Assembly (NCBI GenBank): GCA_002551355.1
Contig: NTHE01000046.1
Location: 1-64,000, forward strand
DNA: 64,000 nucleotides
From: Streptomyces sp. man185
Lineage (GTDB): Bacteria; Actinomycetota; Actinomycetes; Streptomycetales; Streptomycetaceae
Direction: 5' to 3'
The notes beneath the pieces were generated by a model. It worked only from the letters and a program-made list of their open reading frames with translations, had not been told where the DNA came from and searched no databases. Below, piece after piece: positions 8,540 to 17,200 of the stretch. A program made the translations under genes and the position numbers. Position 1 is the first letter of the stretch. Each line of letters opens with the position of its first letter.

Positions 8540-9271
8540 TCAGCGCCGGGCGAGGACGCAGAACTCGTTGCCCTCCGGGTCGGCCAGAACGACCCAGGAG
8601 GCGTCGCCCTGCCCCACGTCGGCCCGGGTCGCGCCGAGACCTTCGAGCCGGGCGACCTCCTTCGCCTGATCCACGATCGGGCCGGGCCTCACATCGAGGT
8701 GGAGGCGGGTCCACACGACCTCGTCATCCGGCGTACGGCGGAACTCCAGGTACGGCCCGACACCCTGGGCGGCGCGCAGCAGTGCGCGTTCGTCGGTCAG
8801 CTCGTGGACGGTCCAGCCGATCGCCTCGCCCCAGAACCGGACCATGGCCCGCGCGTCGGCGCAGTCGACGACCACGGTGGCGATCGGGCCGGTGTCCCGG
8901 TGCAGCGCGCGGGGCTCCAGGACGCCGAAGACGTTGCCTTCCGGGTCGGCCATCACCGTCGCCCCGTCCCGGCCCGTGCCGACGAGGGTCGCCCCGAGCT
9001 TCTCCAACCGTGCGACCAGCTCGGCCCGATGGGCTTCGGAGGCGGTGGCGAGCTCGATGTGCACGCGGTACCTCACCGACTCCGGGTCCGGAACGCGGAC
9101 GAGGTCGACGCAGACGGCGGACGGATCCGGCCAGGTGAACCCCACCGGTTCCAGGTTGGTGACCCCGGGCCTCTCGCTGTCCAGTCCCCAGCCGAGCGCC
9201 TCCGCCCAGAAGGCGCCGAGCACGACGTCGTCGCGGGCCTTGAGGTTCACCTGGACGAGTTGCAGCGTCAT
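8540..9271 (-). CDS. Tandem glyoxalase/VOC-domain protein
   Basis: A 243-residue protein made of two vicinal-oxygen-chelate modules, the first starting MTLQLVQVNLKARD (about 1-115) and the second at IATVVVDCADARAMVRFW (about 125-243); each ends in a ...ADPEGNEF(C/V)V(L) strand, the family hallmark. Such proteins are metal-dependent lyases or dioxygenases or drug-binding resistance proteins; substrate unknown. The ATG at 9271 is preferred over upstream in-frame starts because the family fold begins there. It follows the reductase gene by 10 bp and is probably co-transcribed with it. Confidence 0.8.
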   Translation of the reverse strand: MTLQLVQVNLKARDDVVLGAFWAEALGWGLDSERPGVTNLEPVGFTWPDPSAVCVDLVRVPDPESVRYRVHIELATASEAHRAELVARLEKLGATLVGTGRDGATVMADPEGNVFGVLEPRALHRDTGPIATVVVDCADARAMVRFWGEAIGWTVHELTDERALLRAAQGVGPYLEFRRTPDDEVVWTRLHLDVRPGPIVDQAKEVARLEGLGATRADVGQGDASWVVLADPEGNEFCVLARR

Positions 9272-9281
9272 GCCGCACACC

Positions 9282-9869
9282 CTATGGAGTGACCGACGGC
9301 TCCTGATCATGGCCGGGGACGCGGTAGCGCGCGTAGATCAGCCCACTGCCGAAAGCACGCTCCTCGACCAGTTCGAGATCGAGCCGCACGCCGTCGGGGA
9401 AGAACCGCTTGCCGCCGCCGACCACGCTCGTGGTGATGAAGAGGTGGTACTCGTCCACCAGGCCGGCCGCGATCGCCTGGGCCGCGAGGTTCGGTCCGTC
9501 GACGGTGAGGTCGGCCTCCGCCTCGGCCTTGAGCCGGCGCACCGCCTCCGGGTCGAAGGACCGCTCGATCCGGGTCTTCGCGCTGGACACCGAGTCGAGC
9601 GTGGTGGAGTACACGACCTTCTCCGCGGCCTGCCAGTCGCGGGCGTACTGCAGGATGTGCGGCGGCTGGTCGGGCTCGGTGTGCGCGGTCTCCCAGTAGA
9701 CCATCGTCTCGTACATCCGCCGCCCGTAGAGGTAGGTGCCGACCGGCCGGAAGAGGTCGTTGACGAAGGTGTGCACCTCCGGGTCCTCGGCTCCGGTGCC
9801 GAGGCCGCCCTCCGTCGCCTCGGCGTAGCCGTCGAGCGAGGTGATCATGGAGTAGACGAGTCTGGCCAT
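9282..9869 (-). CDS. Dihydrofolate-reductase-like / RibD C-terminal domain protein
   Basis: A 195-residue protein with the N-terminal strand MARLVYSMITSLDGY and a DGPNLAAQAIAAGLVDEYHLFI segment, both typical of the RibD_C/DHFR-like reductase family common in actinobacteria. Members bind NADPH; the physiological substrate is unknown. The ATG at 9869 has GAAGGAG 6-7 nt upstream. It heads a two-gene minus-strand unit with the glyoxalase-like gene and faces the regulator gene at 10044 across a shared palindrome. Confidence 0.82.
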   Translation of the reverse strand: MARLVYSMITSLDGYAEATEGGLGTGAEDPEVHTFVNDLFRPVGTYLYGRRMYETMVYWETAHTEPDQPPHILQYARDWQAAEKVVYSTTLDSVSSAKTRIERSFDPEAVRRLKAEAEADLTVDGPNLAAQAIAAGLVDEYHLFITTSVVGGGKRFFPDGVRLDLELVEERAFGSGLIYARYRVPGHDQEPSVTP

Positions 9870-9957
9870 GGCGTCTCCTTCGGTACGAACGCACGCGTTC
9901 CGGTGGTCCCGCACATGATGACCATCGCGCACCACGGAACTCATCGGTCGGCATGCG

Positions 9958-9986
9958 TCGGTACGGCCCCCGGGAACGAACCGCAA
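9958..9986 (-). promoter_or_regulatory. Promoter of the DHFR-like/glyoxalase unit
   Basis: Read on the minus strand, TTGCGG (9981-9986) and TACCGA (9958-9963) are separated by exactly 17 nt. The -35 box sits inside the left arm of the 48-bp palindrome. Confidence 0.55.
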
Positions 9987-10028
9987 AGACTTCTTCGCGA
10001 AAGAACCTTTGCGAAGAACTCTTTGCGG
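9981..10028. promoter_or_regulatory. 48-bp palindromic operator between divergent units
   Basis: Two 18-nt arms (9981-9998 and 10011-10028) are inverted repeats with one mismatch around a 12-nt spacer; the arm is CCGCAAAGACTTCTTCGC. It overlaps the -35 region of both divergent promoters, so occupancy would silence both units. The adjacent winged-helix regulator (10044) is the obvious candidate to bind it; that is inference. Confidence 0.75.
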
Positions 10029-10036
10029 TCTAGAGT
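10009..10036 (+). promoter_or_regulatory. Promoter of the winged-helix regulator, likely leaderless transcript
   Basis: TTGCGA (10009-10014) and TAGAGT (10031-10036) are spaced by 16 nt. The ATG at 10044 lies only 7 nt after the -10 box and has no Shine-Dalgarno sequence, so transcription probably starts at or next to the start codon. Confidence 0.65.
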
Positions 10037-10043
10037 CTGCCGC

Positions 10044-10679
10044 ATGACAGACAACACGCCGCTCCCTTCCGACGACCCGTCACCGGATGGGGAATCGGTC
10101 GTCCTGGACGCCAAGGGGCTGCGCGCCCTGGCCCATCCGGTCCGTGTGCAACTGGTCGGGCTGCTGCGGAAGTACGGCCCGTCCACGGCCACCCGTCTCG
10201 CGGAGCGGCTGGGGGTGAACTCCGGGACGGCCAGCTACCACCTGCGGCAACTCGGCGCGGCCGGCTTCGTCGAGGAGGACACGGAACGCGGCAACGCCCG
10301 CGAACGCTGGTGGCGTTCGGTGCACCGGACGACCTGGTTCAACGACCCGGAACTGGCCGAGCGGGAACCCGAGGCCGCCCTCGCCTACCAGCAGTCCGTC
10401 GCCTCCATCTACGCCCTGCGCACCCAGCAGGCGCTGAACGGGCTGCAGACGATGCCCCGCGTCTGGCGGGAGAGGTTCGACCTGAGCGACTGGGTTCTGC
10501 GGCTCACGCCCGAGGAAACGACCGCGCTCTCCCAGGAGTTGTGGGGCGTCATCGGCCGCTACCGGCGGGACACCCCGGAGAACGCGGCGACCGCTCCGGC
10601 GGGCGCGGAGCGGGTCGGCGTCATCACCCACTTCCTGCCCGAGCTGGACGCCCCCGCCCCGGGAGCGGAGGCACCGTGA
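10044..10679 (+). CDS. ArsR-like winged-helix transcriptional regulator
   Basis: A 211-residue regulator. The DNA-binding domain covers about 18-90, with LRALAHPVRVQLVGLLRKYG, the helix-turn-helix TATRLAERLGVNSGTASYHLRQL and a wing ending AGFVEEDTERGNARERWW. The C-terminal half is helical and may bind a ligand. The ATG at 10044 appears leaderless. It overlaps the MFS gene (GTGA), so regulator and exporter form an operon, the usual arrangement for a drug-responsive autoregulated pump. The ligand is unknown. Confidence 0.85.
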   Translation: MTDNTPLPSDDPSPDGESVVLDAKGLRALAHPVRVQLVGLLRKYGPSTATRLAERLGVNSGTASYHLRQLGAAGFVEEDTERGNARERWWRSVHRTTWFNDPELAEREPEAALAYQQSVASIYALRTQQALNGLQTMPRVWRERFDLSDWVLRLTPEETTALSQELWGVIGRYRRDTPENAATAPAGAERVGVITHFLPELDAPAPGAEAP

Positions 10680-12025
10680 GCGCCGGGTCCCCGGGCGGCA
10701 CCGGCGTCATACCCGCCGAACGGTCCTTACGGCCGCTGGCCGGGGTGCTGGCGGCCATCGCCGCGTCCGTGACCGGCACACGGATCTCTCTGATCGCCCT
10801 GCCCTGGTTCGTCCTCGTCACCACGGGCAGCGCCACCCGAACCGGGCTGGTCGCCTTCTGCGAGATGGCGCCGTACGTCCTGTTCAAGGCGTTGTCCGGC
10901 CCGCTGGTGGACCGCACGGGCCCACGGGCCGTCTCCTGGACCATGGACCTGGCGAGCGCGGCCGCCGCCGCGGCGATCCCCCTGCTGCACACCCTGGACC
11001 TGCTCTCCTTCCCCCTCCTGCTGGGCCTGGTCGCGGTGATCGGGGCCGCTCGCGGTCCGGGCGACCTGGCAAAAGAGGTCATGGTCCCGGAGGCCGCCGA
11101 GCGCGCCGGAACACCCCTGGAGCGGGCCATGGGCCTGTCCGGCGTGATCGAGCGGCTCGCCTCCACCGTCGGCCCGGCCGCGGGCGGCGCCCTGGTGGCG
11201 CTGCTCGGCCCCATGACCGGTCTGGCCGTCAACGCGGGCTGCTTCGTCCTCGGTTCGGTGATCGTCGCCGTCGCGCTGCCGCGCGGGACGGGACGACCGG
11301 CCGCGGCCCCGTCCGCGACGGACGACACGGACGGCGCGGAGGAGGCGGGCTACTGGCGGCGGTTCGGCGAGGGCTTCACCTTCCTGCGCGGCGATCCGTT
11401 GCTGCTCGCCGTCATCGTCGTGGTCGGGATCACCAACCTGCTGGACGCGGCGCTGAGCACCCTGATGATCCCCGTCTGGGCCGGGGAGTCCGGGAACGGC
11501 CCGGCGGCGATCGGCCTGGTCAGTACGGTGATGGGGGCCGCCGCGGCCGGCGGGAGCCTCATCGCCGCGATGGCCGCACACCGACTGCCCCGCAGAGCGG
11601 TGTTCCTCCTCGGGTTCCTGCTGGCCGGGGCCCCGAGGTTCCTGGTCCTCGCGGTGGACGCCCCCCTGGGCGTGGTGCTCGCCGTCTTCGCCGTCAGCGG
11701 CTTCGGGGCCGGGTTCATCAACCCCGTGCTGGGCGCCGTCTTCATCGAAAGGGTGCCGCGCCGGATGCTGGGCCGGGTCAACGCCCTCGGCGACTCGCTG
11801 GCCTGGTCCGGCATCCCGCTCGGCGGGCTGCTCGCCGGGGCGGCGGTGACGGCCGCCGGTCTGACGCCGGTGCTGCTCGTCTGCGGGGCCGCGTACTTCC
11901 TCACCACGACCCTGGCCGGACTGCGTCCGGAGTGGCGGGCCATGGACCGGTCCCGCGAGGACGTCGTACCGCGGGAGGCGGCCGAGGACCGCGCGCCTCA
12001 AGACGGTGCGAAGACGGTGCCCTGA
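10676..12025 (+). CDS. MFS transporter, probable drug efflux
   Basis: A 449-residue protein with about twelve hydrophobic helices in two halves separated by a charged loop (about 200-225), resembling macrolide-type (MefA/EntS-like) MFS exporters. The GTG at 10676 overlaps the regulator stop; translation is probably coupled. Co-location with a winged-helix regulator suggests inducible efflux. Its stop TGA is directly followed by the stop of the convergent XdhC-like gene, with no bases between, leaving no room for an intergenic terminator. Confidence 0.82.
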   Translation: MSAGSPGGTGVIPAERSLRPLAGVLAAIAASVTGTRISLIALPWFVLVTTGSATRTGLVAFCEMAPYVLFKALSGPLVDRTGPRAVSWTMDLASAAAAAAIPLLHTLDLLSFPLLLGLVAVIGAARGPGDLAKEVMVPEAAERAGTPLERAMGLSGVIERLASTVGPAAGGALVALLGPMTGLAVNAGCFVLGSVIVAVALPRGTGRPAAAPSATDDTDGAEEAGYWRRFGEGFTFLRGDPLLLAVIVVVGITNLLDAALSTLMIPVWAGESGNGPAAIGLVSTVMGAAAAGGSLIAAMAAHRLPRRAVFLLGFLLAGAPRFLVLAVDAPLGVVLAVFAVSGFGAGFINPVLGAVFIERVPRRMLGRVNALGDSLAWSGIPLGGLLAGAAVTAAGLTPVLLVCGAAYFLTTTLAGLRPEWRAMDRSREDVVPREAAEDRAPQDGAKTVP

Positions 12026-13156
12026 TCACCTCGCCGCGGCCGGCCCGCCGTGGTGGTGGATCGCTCCCGTCAGCTCACCGAGCGGCCGTCCCGTCCCACC
12101 CCAGCGGTGCTGGATGATCTCGGCCGCGATGGACACCGCCGTCTCCTCCGGCGTGCGGGCTCCGAGGTCGAGGCCCACGGGTGAGGCGAGGCGGGCGAGT
12201 GCCGCCTCGCCCGCCCCGGCCGCGCGCAGTCGGGCCAGTCGGTCGTCGTGGGTGCGGCGGCTGCCCATCACCCCGATGTACGCGGCGGGCGCGCGCAGGG
12301 CCGCGAGGAGCAGGGGGACGTCGAACTTGGGATCGTGGGTGAGCACGCAGATCACCGTGCGGGCGTCGGTCTCGGTGGACTCCAGGTAGTCGTGCGGCCA
12401 GGCGCACACCACCGCGTCCGCCGTGGGGAAGCGCTCGCGGGTGGCGAAGGCGGGGCGGGCGTCGCAGACGGTGACCCGGTAGCCGAGGAACGAGCCGATG
12501 CGGGCGGTGGCCGCCGCGTGGTCGATCGCGCCGAAGACGAGCATGCGGGGCGGCGGGGCGTACGTCCGGACGAAGACGGCCACCTCCTGCATCCGGCGCT
12601 GGCCGTGCGCCCCGTACCACTGGATCGCGGTGTGGCCCTGGGCCAGCAGACCGCGGGCGTCGTCGGTGACGGCCGCGTCGAGCCCCTCGTCGCCGAGCGT
12701 GCCGATGGTGGGCCCGGCGTCGGAGGGGCGGATCACCAGGCGGGCCCCGGTCTCCGCCGCGCCGGACAGGACCGTGGCCTCGGCCACCGGCCGGTCCGCG
12801 GCGATCAGGTCCAGCACGGCGGCGAGTTCGGAACGCTCGGCGCCGGTCGCGTACGCGCGCACGAGCACCTCGATCGTGCCGCCGCACGTCAGCCCGACGC
12901 CGAACGCCTCGTCGTCGCTGATCCCGTACGACACCACGCGCGGCCCCGCACCGGCCAGCACCTCGCGGGCGACCTCGTACAGATCGCCCTCCACGCAGCC
13001 TCCGGAGACGCTGCCGACCACCGTGCCCGCTTCGTCGACGGCCAGGACCGCGCCCGGGTCGCGGGGCGCGCTGCCGTGCACGGCGACGACGGTCGCCAGG
13101 GCGAAGGGAACGCCGTCGGCGCACCGGGAGCGGAGGTCGGGCAGGATGTCGCGCAC
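12026..13156 (-). CDS. XdhC/CoxI family protein
   Basis: A 376-residue protein with the N-terminal XdhC_CoxI domain (about 10-80; GSVSGGCVEGDLYEVA) and the C-terminal Rossmann domain (about 195-345; RMLVFGAIDHAAA, AYIGVMGSRRTHDDRL, GARTPEETAVSIAAEII). Members insert or sulfurate molybdenum cofactor for xanthine dehydrogenase or CO-dehydrogenase-like enzymes. No molybdoenzyme subunit genes are in this window, so its client must be encoded elsewhere. It is a single minus-strand gene ending flush against the MFS gene. Confidence 0.88.
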   Translation of the reverse strand: MRDILPDLRSRCADGVPFALATVVAVHGSAPRDPGAVLAVDEAGTVVGSVSGGCVEGDLYEVAREVLAGAGPRVVSYGISDDEAFGVGLTCGGTIEVLVRAYATGAERSELAAVLDLIAADRPVAEATVLSGAAETGARLVIRPSDAGPTIGTLGDEGLDAAVTDDARGLLAQGHTAIQWYGAHGQRRMQEVAVFVRTYAPPPRMLVFGAIDHAAATARIGSFLGYRVTVCDARPAFATRERFPTADAVVCAWPHDYLESTETDARTVICVLTHDPKFDVPLLLAALRAPAAYIGVMGSRRTHDDRLARLRAAGAGEAALARLASPVGLDLGARTPEETAVSIAAEIIQHRWGGTGRPLGELTGAIHHHGGPAAAR

Positions 13157-13205
13157 CCTGTCAGCATCCGCCGTCCCCGGGCGGATCGCACGAGGAGAGG
13201 CGGCG

Positions 13206-14162
13206 TCAGCGCGTGCGGGCGTAGGCGGCGGTCAGCTCGCTGGAGCGCTTGACGTCTGCGGCCATCGCCACCAGCAGCTCGTCGATCGAGTCGAACTTCA
13301 ACATGCCGCGTACGTACGCGAGGAAGTCGACGGCAACGTGCAGCCCGTACAGGTCCAGGTCGACCCGGTCGATGGCGTACGCCTCCACCGTGCGCTCGGT
13401 GCCGCCGAACTGCGGGTTCGTGCCGACCGAGATCGCGGCGGGCATCGACTCGCCGTTCACCTCCAGCCAGCCGGCGTAGACGCCGTCGGCGGGGATCGCG
13501 GTGTGCGGCAGGGTCTCGACGTTGGCCGTCGGGAAGCCCAGCTCACGGCCGCGCTGCGCGCCCCGCACCACGATGCCCTCGACCCGGTGCGGACGGCCCA
13601 GGATCTCGGCGGCCCCGGCGACGTCGCCCTCGGCGATCAGCCGGCGGGTGAGCGTGGAGGAGAACGGCTGTCCGCCGCCCGCCTCCCCGGTGACGTACAG
13701 GTCGATGACCTCGACGGTGTAGTCGTAGGTGGCGCCCAACTCCGTCAGGAGCGCGACGTTCCCCGCGGCCCGGTGGCCGAAGCGGAAGTTGGGGCCCTCG
13801 ATGACGGCCTTCGCGTGGAGGCGGTCGACGAGGACCTTCGCGATGAAGTCGGCGGGCGACAGCTTGGAGAACTCCGCGGTGAACGGCAGGATCAGCAGGG
13901 CGTCCACGCCCAGCTCCGCCATCAGCTCGGCGCGGCGGTGGTGCGGGGCGAGCAGCGGCGGGTGGCTGCCGGGGCGGACGACCTCGCTGGGGTGCGGGTC
14001 GAAGGTGACGACGACCGACGGGATGCCCAGCTCACGGGCGCGCTCGACGGCCCGGCCGATGATCAGCTGGTGTCCGCGGTGCACGCCGTCGTAGGAGCCG
14101 ATGGTGACGACGCTGCGTCCCCAGTCCTGGGGGATGTCCTCCAAGCCACGCCAGCGCTGCAC
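13206..14162 (-). CDS. ribF: Bifunctional riboflavin kinase / FAD synthetase
   Basis: RibF converts riboflavin to FMN and then FAD. The 318-residue protein starts VQRWRGLEDIPQDWG and has the nucleotidyltransferase motif GSYDGVHRGH (22-31), then the flavokinase domain from about 185, with GFPTANVE. The start chosen is GTG at 14162, with GAGGAG about 8 nt upstream; the in-frame extension further upstream is not RibF-like. It lies 43 bp after the STAND ATPase gene in the same direction and may be co-transcribed with it. In Streptomyces ribF commonly sits close to truB, as here. Confidence 0.93.
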   Translation of the reverse strand: MQRWRGLEDIPQDWGRSVVTIGSYDGVHRGHQLIIGRAVERARELGIPSVVVTFDPHPSEVVRPGSHPPLLAPHHRRAELMAELGVDALLILPFTAEFSKLSPADFIAKVLVDRLHAKAVIEGPNFRFGHRAAGNVALLTELGATYDYTVEVIDLYVTGEAGGGQPFSSTLTRRLIAEGDVAGAAEILGRPHRVEGIVVRGAQRGRELGFPTANVETLPHTAIPADGVYAGWLEVNGESMPAAISVGTNPQFGGTERTVEAYAIDRVDLDLYGLHVAVDFLAYVRGMLKFDSIDELLVAMAADVKRSSELTAAYARTR

Positions 14163-14205
14163 TGTGACCGCTCCTCGCCCGAACCTGTGTACGTGTGTAT
14201 GTCGA

Positions 14206-17200
14206 TTACGCAGGTCTAAGACTGCCATGCTCACGTCCCGCCGCCTGCATCGGCATCGGCATCGGCGGACGTGATGCCTCCAACGCCTCGACCGTGCGCC
14301 GGGCGCTCGGGCCCACGACCGCCGCCCACTCCTCGGGGGCGTCGGCCAGCCAGCGGGTGACGAGGGCGGCGAAGCCGGGAACGGCGCGGGCCAGCTCGAC
14401 CAGGCCCCGGTCGAAGCGGGCGGCTCCCTCGGGGGTGCGGACCAGCAGCATCCCGGTGCGGTGGACGAGTGCGCGGGTACGGATCTCCGGGCGGCGCTCC
14501 GAGCCCTCGGCGGCGGCCCGCAGCAGGGCCTCCAGCACGTCCGGGTTCCGGCCGGTGACCTGCTCGAACTCCAGCAGGACCTCCAGCAGCTCGGCCCGCA
14601 GCGGCCGGGAGTCCGCGCTCCCGGGACCGGCGAGGACCCCGGCGAGCGCGGCGCGCACCGGCGGCGGAGCGGGGCGGTCCCGCAGCAGCCCGGTGACCAG
14701 GGGCAGCAGCAGGGCGCGGGCGGCCGGGCCGTGCTCAAGGCGGAGATCGACGTACTCGGCGGCGTGCGTGCCGTCCTCGGGGTGGGCGTCGATGTACTCC
14801 CGTACGAGTCCGGCGACGTGCAGCGCGAGCGCGGGCGTGTCGAGTCCGGCCAGGGCCCGCAGCACCGCTCCCCCGCCGCCGCCGGGGCGGGCCAGACGCA
14901 CGCGGAGGGCGGCGAGGACAGGCTCCTGGTGGGCCGGGAAGACCTCGGCGAGCAGCTCGACGGGGAGCCGGGGGTCGCCGGCGGCGAACGCGCGCAGGGC
15001 TCCCGGGAGGTGGCGGCTTCTGCCCTTCGGATCGCGGACGAGGAGGGTGTGGGCGGCGGAGTGCAGTTCGGCGTCCTCGGGGCGCTCCAGCAGGATCTCG
15101 GCGGCGGAGCGCAGCAGCGCCCGGTCGCCCTCGGCGGTGACCCGCTGCTGGAGGAGTCCGGCGTAGCGGGCGGCGGCGGAGCGGCGGGCGGGGCGGTCCT
15201 CGTCGCGGGCCCAGCGCTCGACGGCCCGGCAGAGCGCGGTGGGCTCGTCCTCCGCGAGGGCCGCGAGCAGCTCCCCGGCGCGCTGGTGCGGGGTGGCGAT
15301 GAGCGCGTCCGTCAGGTCGTCGAGGGCGAGGTCTCGGCGGGTGTACAGCAGGGCCTGCGCGGCGGCGGCGACGGTGGGGCGGAGGGGCACGTCCGGCGCG
15401 TCGGGGCCCACGAGCAGCGGGCGTTCGTCGGTGAACCAGCGGCACAGCAGCGGCTGCACGGCCGGTGCGTCGAGGGCGAGGCGGCGGGCGACCGCGTCCA
15501 GATACCGTTCGTCGCCGTCGGTGCGGGGCAGCCCGTCGGCGGGCACGAGGCGGCGGAGCAGGTCGATCCGGTCCTCCTCGGGCAGCCGGAGCCGCCGCCA
15601 GAACCAGGGTCCGAACTCGCCGTACGCCCCGAGGTCCCCGGGCCCTTCGGGGGCGGCGGAGCGGCGCGTGATGCGCCCGGCCAGGACCCGCAGGACGCCG
15701 AGGTACGGGCGGGCGTCGGTCACCCGCAGGAGGCTGCCGTTCAGCAGGTGCGCCGCCCACCAGGCGGCGTCCTCGTCGCGCGGTCCATCGTCGGTCCAGA
15801 GCCGGTCGAGCGCCTCGATCAGGTCGGCCATCCGGTGCGCGAGGGCGGCGGTGCCCTGGCGGCGGCCGAGCAGCACCATCGCCTGGATCACCGGTCCGAT
15901 GCGGTGCCGGGGCACGGGCAGGCTGCGGGGTTCACCGGAGTCGTGGGGGCGCGGGGTCCGGTCCGGGGCGCCGCTCCCCCGGTGCCAGCGGTGCACGAGG
16001 GAGCGCAGGGCCGCGTCGAGGTCGAGGTGGGCGCCCTGCACCCAGTCGCCGAGCTCCTCGTGGGCGAAGCGGTAGCCCGCCCCGGCGGGGACGAGGAGGC
16101 CCTCGGTGAGCACGGCGGAGGCCCAGCCGGTGCGCCAGGGGAAGATCTCCTCGAACGCCGCCCGGTCCAGCTCGCCCTGGCCCGGGCCCAGGCAGCGGCG
16201 GGCCGCCTCGTGGACCTGGCCCGCCACCCGGGCGGCCAGCCGGCGCACGGCCGCGCCGCGTGGCTGTTCGTCGGCGGCGGCCGCGATCCGGACGGCGGCG
16301 CGCACGCACAGCAGGTCGAGGTGGGCGCCGAAGACGTCCTCGGTGTCGGGGCGACCCGGCACACCCGGTGGCAGGGCGGCGCGGACCTCGGCGAGGAGCC
16401 GCAGGGTCAGCGGGTGCCGGTCGTGGCCGGGGGCGAGGGCGGCGGGCGGGATGCCGTACGCCTCCTTGGCCCGCTCGGACTGCTCCGGGGTGAGGTCGCC
16501 CAGGCGCAGGGCGGGCGGCAGCCGGCGGGCGGGGCGGTGCGGGCGGTGCAGGGCGCCCGGCGGGTAGAGGGCGCCCGCGGTCTCCCAGTGCTCGGGTCGG
16601 CAGGCGACGACGAGCCGGACGGCGTTCTCGCGCAGCCAGGCGAGGGTGGAGCGCGTCCAGTCGGCCAGCCGGTGGGCCAGCAGCGGCGGCATCTCCTCGG
16701 GGCCGTCGAGGACCACGAGGAGCGGGTGCCCGGCGTCGGCGGCGAGCCGGGCGACGCGCTCCGGGGTGGCCGTGCTCATGTCGCCGTGGGCGCCCGCCGC
16801 GGTGACGATCCGGGCGGAGCGGATGAGCGTACGGCTCGCGGCGTCCTCGATCGAGGTGTCCTCGGCCAGCAGGTCCGCGCCGCGCAGCCAGAGGGTGGGG
16901 GCGGGTGCGCCACCGTCGGCGCGGCGGGCGGCGAGGGCGGCCAGCTCGGTGGTGCGGCCGGTGCCGGGTGCGCCGACGAGACCGAGGACCAGGCCCGTAC
17001 CGGCGGCGAAGGCGGCCAGCTCGGCGTGGACGTCCTCGCGCTCCACCGGGGCGGTGCGGGCCTTCGGGCCGTCGGCCGAGCCGACGGAGGTGGCGGTGAG
17101 CTGGAGGGACCCGGCGAGGTTGAGGTGGGGGCCGTAGGCGGGGGCGACGGCGGCGTTGCGGCGGAGCAGGGCGTCCAGGGTGTCGTCCGCGCCCCGGGGG

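Noticed and set aside
14163..14738. N-terminal extension of the RibF frame
   Set aside because: It lies antiparallel-free but inside the STAND gene in a different frame and is unlike RibF; GTG at 14162 has a good ribosome site.
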